The notes beneath the pieces are model-generated. The model was given only the letters and a program-made list of their open reading frames with translations. It ran no database searches and was not told the origin of the DNA. From UBA1447 sp964627535 (GTDB taxonomy: Bacteria; Bacillota; Clostridia; Oscillospirales; Acutalibacteraceae), in assembly GCA_964627535.1 (NCBI GenBank), contig CAZVJW010000064.1:1-14375 (forward strand): a stretch of DNA of 14,375 bases. Reading direction: 5' to 3'. The position numbers were made by a program, and so were the translations under genes. Of the stretch, positions 13,897 through 14,375 are shown in pieces; positions within the stretch are counted from its first letter, which is position 1; every line of letters starts with the position of its first letter.

Positions 13897-13941
13897 ATGA
13901 CAATCAGATTAAATAATGGCAGCGAAAAACTGAATACGTAA
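13897..13941 (+). CDS. 14-codon candidate leader peptide
   Basis: ATG at 13897 follows AAAGGA (13882-13887) by 9 nt and encodes MTIRLNNGSEKLNT before TAA. It starts about 45 nt after the predicted transcription start and ends 12 nt before the first of several hairpins. The peptide is hydrophilic, without signal peptide or run of one amino acid. Position and size fit a leader peptide that controls downstream RNA folding. A competing ATG at 13890 (9 codons) is too close to the ribosome site. Expression is unproven. Confidence 0.45.
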   Translation: MTIRLNNGSEKLNT

Positions 13942-13952
13942 CAGTTAGCAAT

Positions 13953-14039
13953 AAGTGCATTTTTGGTCGTGGAAGGACCCCGCACTTTTGTGCAGGCGGT
14001 TAACCACGCTCTTTTTGTTTATTGGCTGTCAATAAACAA
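13953..14039 (+). ncRNA. Structured leader or small RNA region
   Basis: AAGTGC (13953-13958) can pair with GCACTT (13982-13987), enclosing GGTC/GACC (13965-13968/13976-13979). The same GCAC (13982-13985) can instead pair with GTGC (13990-13993). These two folds exclude each other. A 10-bp stem, TTGTTTATTG/CAATAAACAA (14015-14024/14030-14039), follows, then the terminator. The palindrome GGTTAACC (13998-14005) lies between. No known riboswitch class is recognised. Confidence 0.5.
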
Positions 14040-14047
14040 TATATAAC

Positions 14048-14084
14048 AGCGGCGAGGTAAAACCCCCGCCGCTTTCGATTTTTT
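14048..14084 (+). terminator. Intrinsic terminator
   Basis: AGCGGCG (14048-14054) pairs with CGCCGCT (14067-14073). After one A-C mismatch, two more G-C pairs are possible over a short A-rich loop. It is followed by TTCGATTTTTT. It closes a transcription unit of about 230 nt starting near 13852. Confidence 0.8.
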
Positions 14085-14144
14085 ACAAGCAAAAGACGAA
14101 AGCAACATTTAATACTAACCACCGATAAAACGCATTGAATCATA

Positions 14145-14280
14145 TACTAATTTACTCATAAAAACCTAACTAAAAAATCCGCATAAAACCCCATAATACT
14201 ATTCTGCATTAAAATGGCGAATAGTATGAATCAAAGCTTTTGCTTGGGTTTTTTAGAGGCTTTTTAATCGTGAATTAGTA
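14145..14280 (+). mobile_element. MITE-like element, copy 3
   Basis: A 136-bp copy in the same orientation as copy 2, with TACTAATT...AATTAGTA ends and the conserved core CATAATACTATTCTGCATTA. The flanks are ATA and TTA, so the target duplication is imperfect. A partial look-alike of an element end (ATACTAACCACCGATAAAA) lies at 14112-14130 and may be a relic of another copy. Confidence 0.85.
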
Positions 14281-14375
14281 TTAGCGGTCTTTTTAGCGCC
14301 GTACTGCGTTGTCCTCCTTACTTTGCGACAGCAAAGCATCGTCGTCCGCCTTGTGCAGCACAAAAAATCATCGCA
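14281..14375. other. Window edge, no gene seen
   Basis: More GC-rich than the preceding intergenic DNA. TTTGC-GACA-GCAAA at about 14320-14333 and TTGTG-CAG-CACAA at about 14352-14364 are small hairpins. Frames are open through the edge on both strands, but none has a start with a ribosome site. Confidence 0.3.

Noticed and set aside
12593..13941. RRNPP-type quorum system (XRE-TPR plus peptide)
   Set aside because: The 14-codon frame is hydrophilic, lacks a secretion signal, and has its own promoter and structured RNA. No propeptide gene lies near either XRE gene.
1..14375. CRISPR array, tRNA, rRNA or prophage genes
   Set aside because: No regularly spaced direct repeats, cloverleaf with CCA end, rRNA-like segment or phage structural protein was seen.

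Overview
The window looks like accessory chromosome of a low-to-moderate GC Firmicute, most likely a clostridial (Oscillospiraceae/Lachnospiraceae-type) genome. The clues are AGGAGG-type ribosome sites with occasional TTG starts, sigma-A promoters, XRE regulators with TPR-like tails, a PadR gene coupled to a membrane protein with a DUF1048-like N-terminus, and short GTGTCAA...TTGACAC palindromes. There are no rRNA or tRNA genes, no CRISPR array, no complete insertion sequence and no recombinase.

Left part (1-4885): seven small plus-strand genes, nearly all with their own ribosome site and unrelated in function. They are a degenerate kinase-like protein, a GNAT acetyltransferase, a VOC/glyoxalase-fold protein, a FlaR-type P-loop kinase, a TIM-barrel sugar isomerase/epimerase, a GrpB-type nucleotidyltransferase-fold protein and a HAD phosphatase. 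Two copies of a 27-bp REP-like palindrome lie here. One supplies the last seven codons and the stop of the VOC gene.

Middle part (4886-9812): a MerR regulator with a GyrI-like effector domain has a 19-bp-spacer MerR promoter and is translationally coupled to an unrecognised Cys-rich protein. A worn-down stretch follows. It holds a regulator remnant whose stop overlaps the start of a DUF1905/YdeI gene, that gene fused tail-to-tail with a 3'-truncated minus-strand GNAT gene, and a frameshifted remnant. Then come a SAM methyltransferase and, 11 nt later, a stand-alone PurN-type formyltransferase.

Right part (9813-14375): two XRE-TPR regulators flank a PadR plus membrane-protein operon. The PadR promoter overlaps one of two matching 15-bp operators. 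A 133-136 bp MITE-like element occurs three times (10817-10950 inverted; 12333-12465; 14145-14280). The first copy sits inside a REP palindrome with a TGA target duplication, so the empty site can be read directly. Past the second XRE gene lies a compact transcription unit (promoter 13817-13845, 14-codon reading frame, several hairpins, intrinsic terminator 14048-14084) that looks like an attenuator leader or small RNA.

Taken together this is a turnover zone: single-gene modules, many of them detoxifying, modifying or regulatory, were gained, truncated and punctuated by REP and MITE insertions. The most promising unexplained items are the leader/small-RNA unit, the MITE family with its readable empty site, and the self-contained PadR switch.
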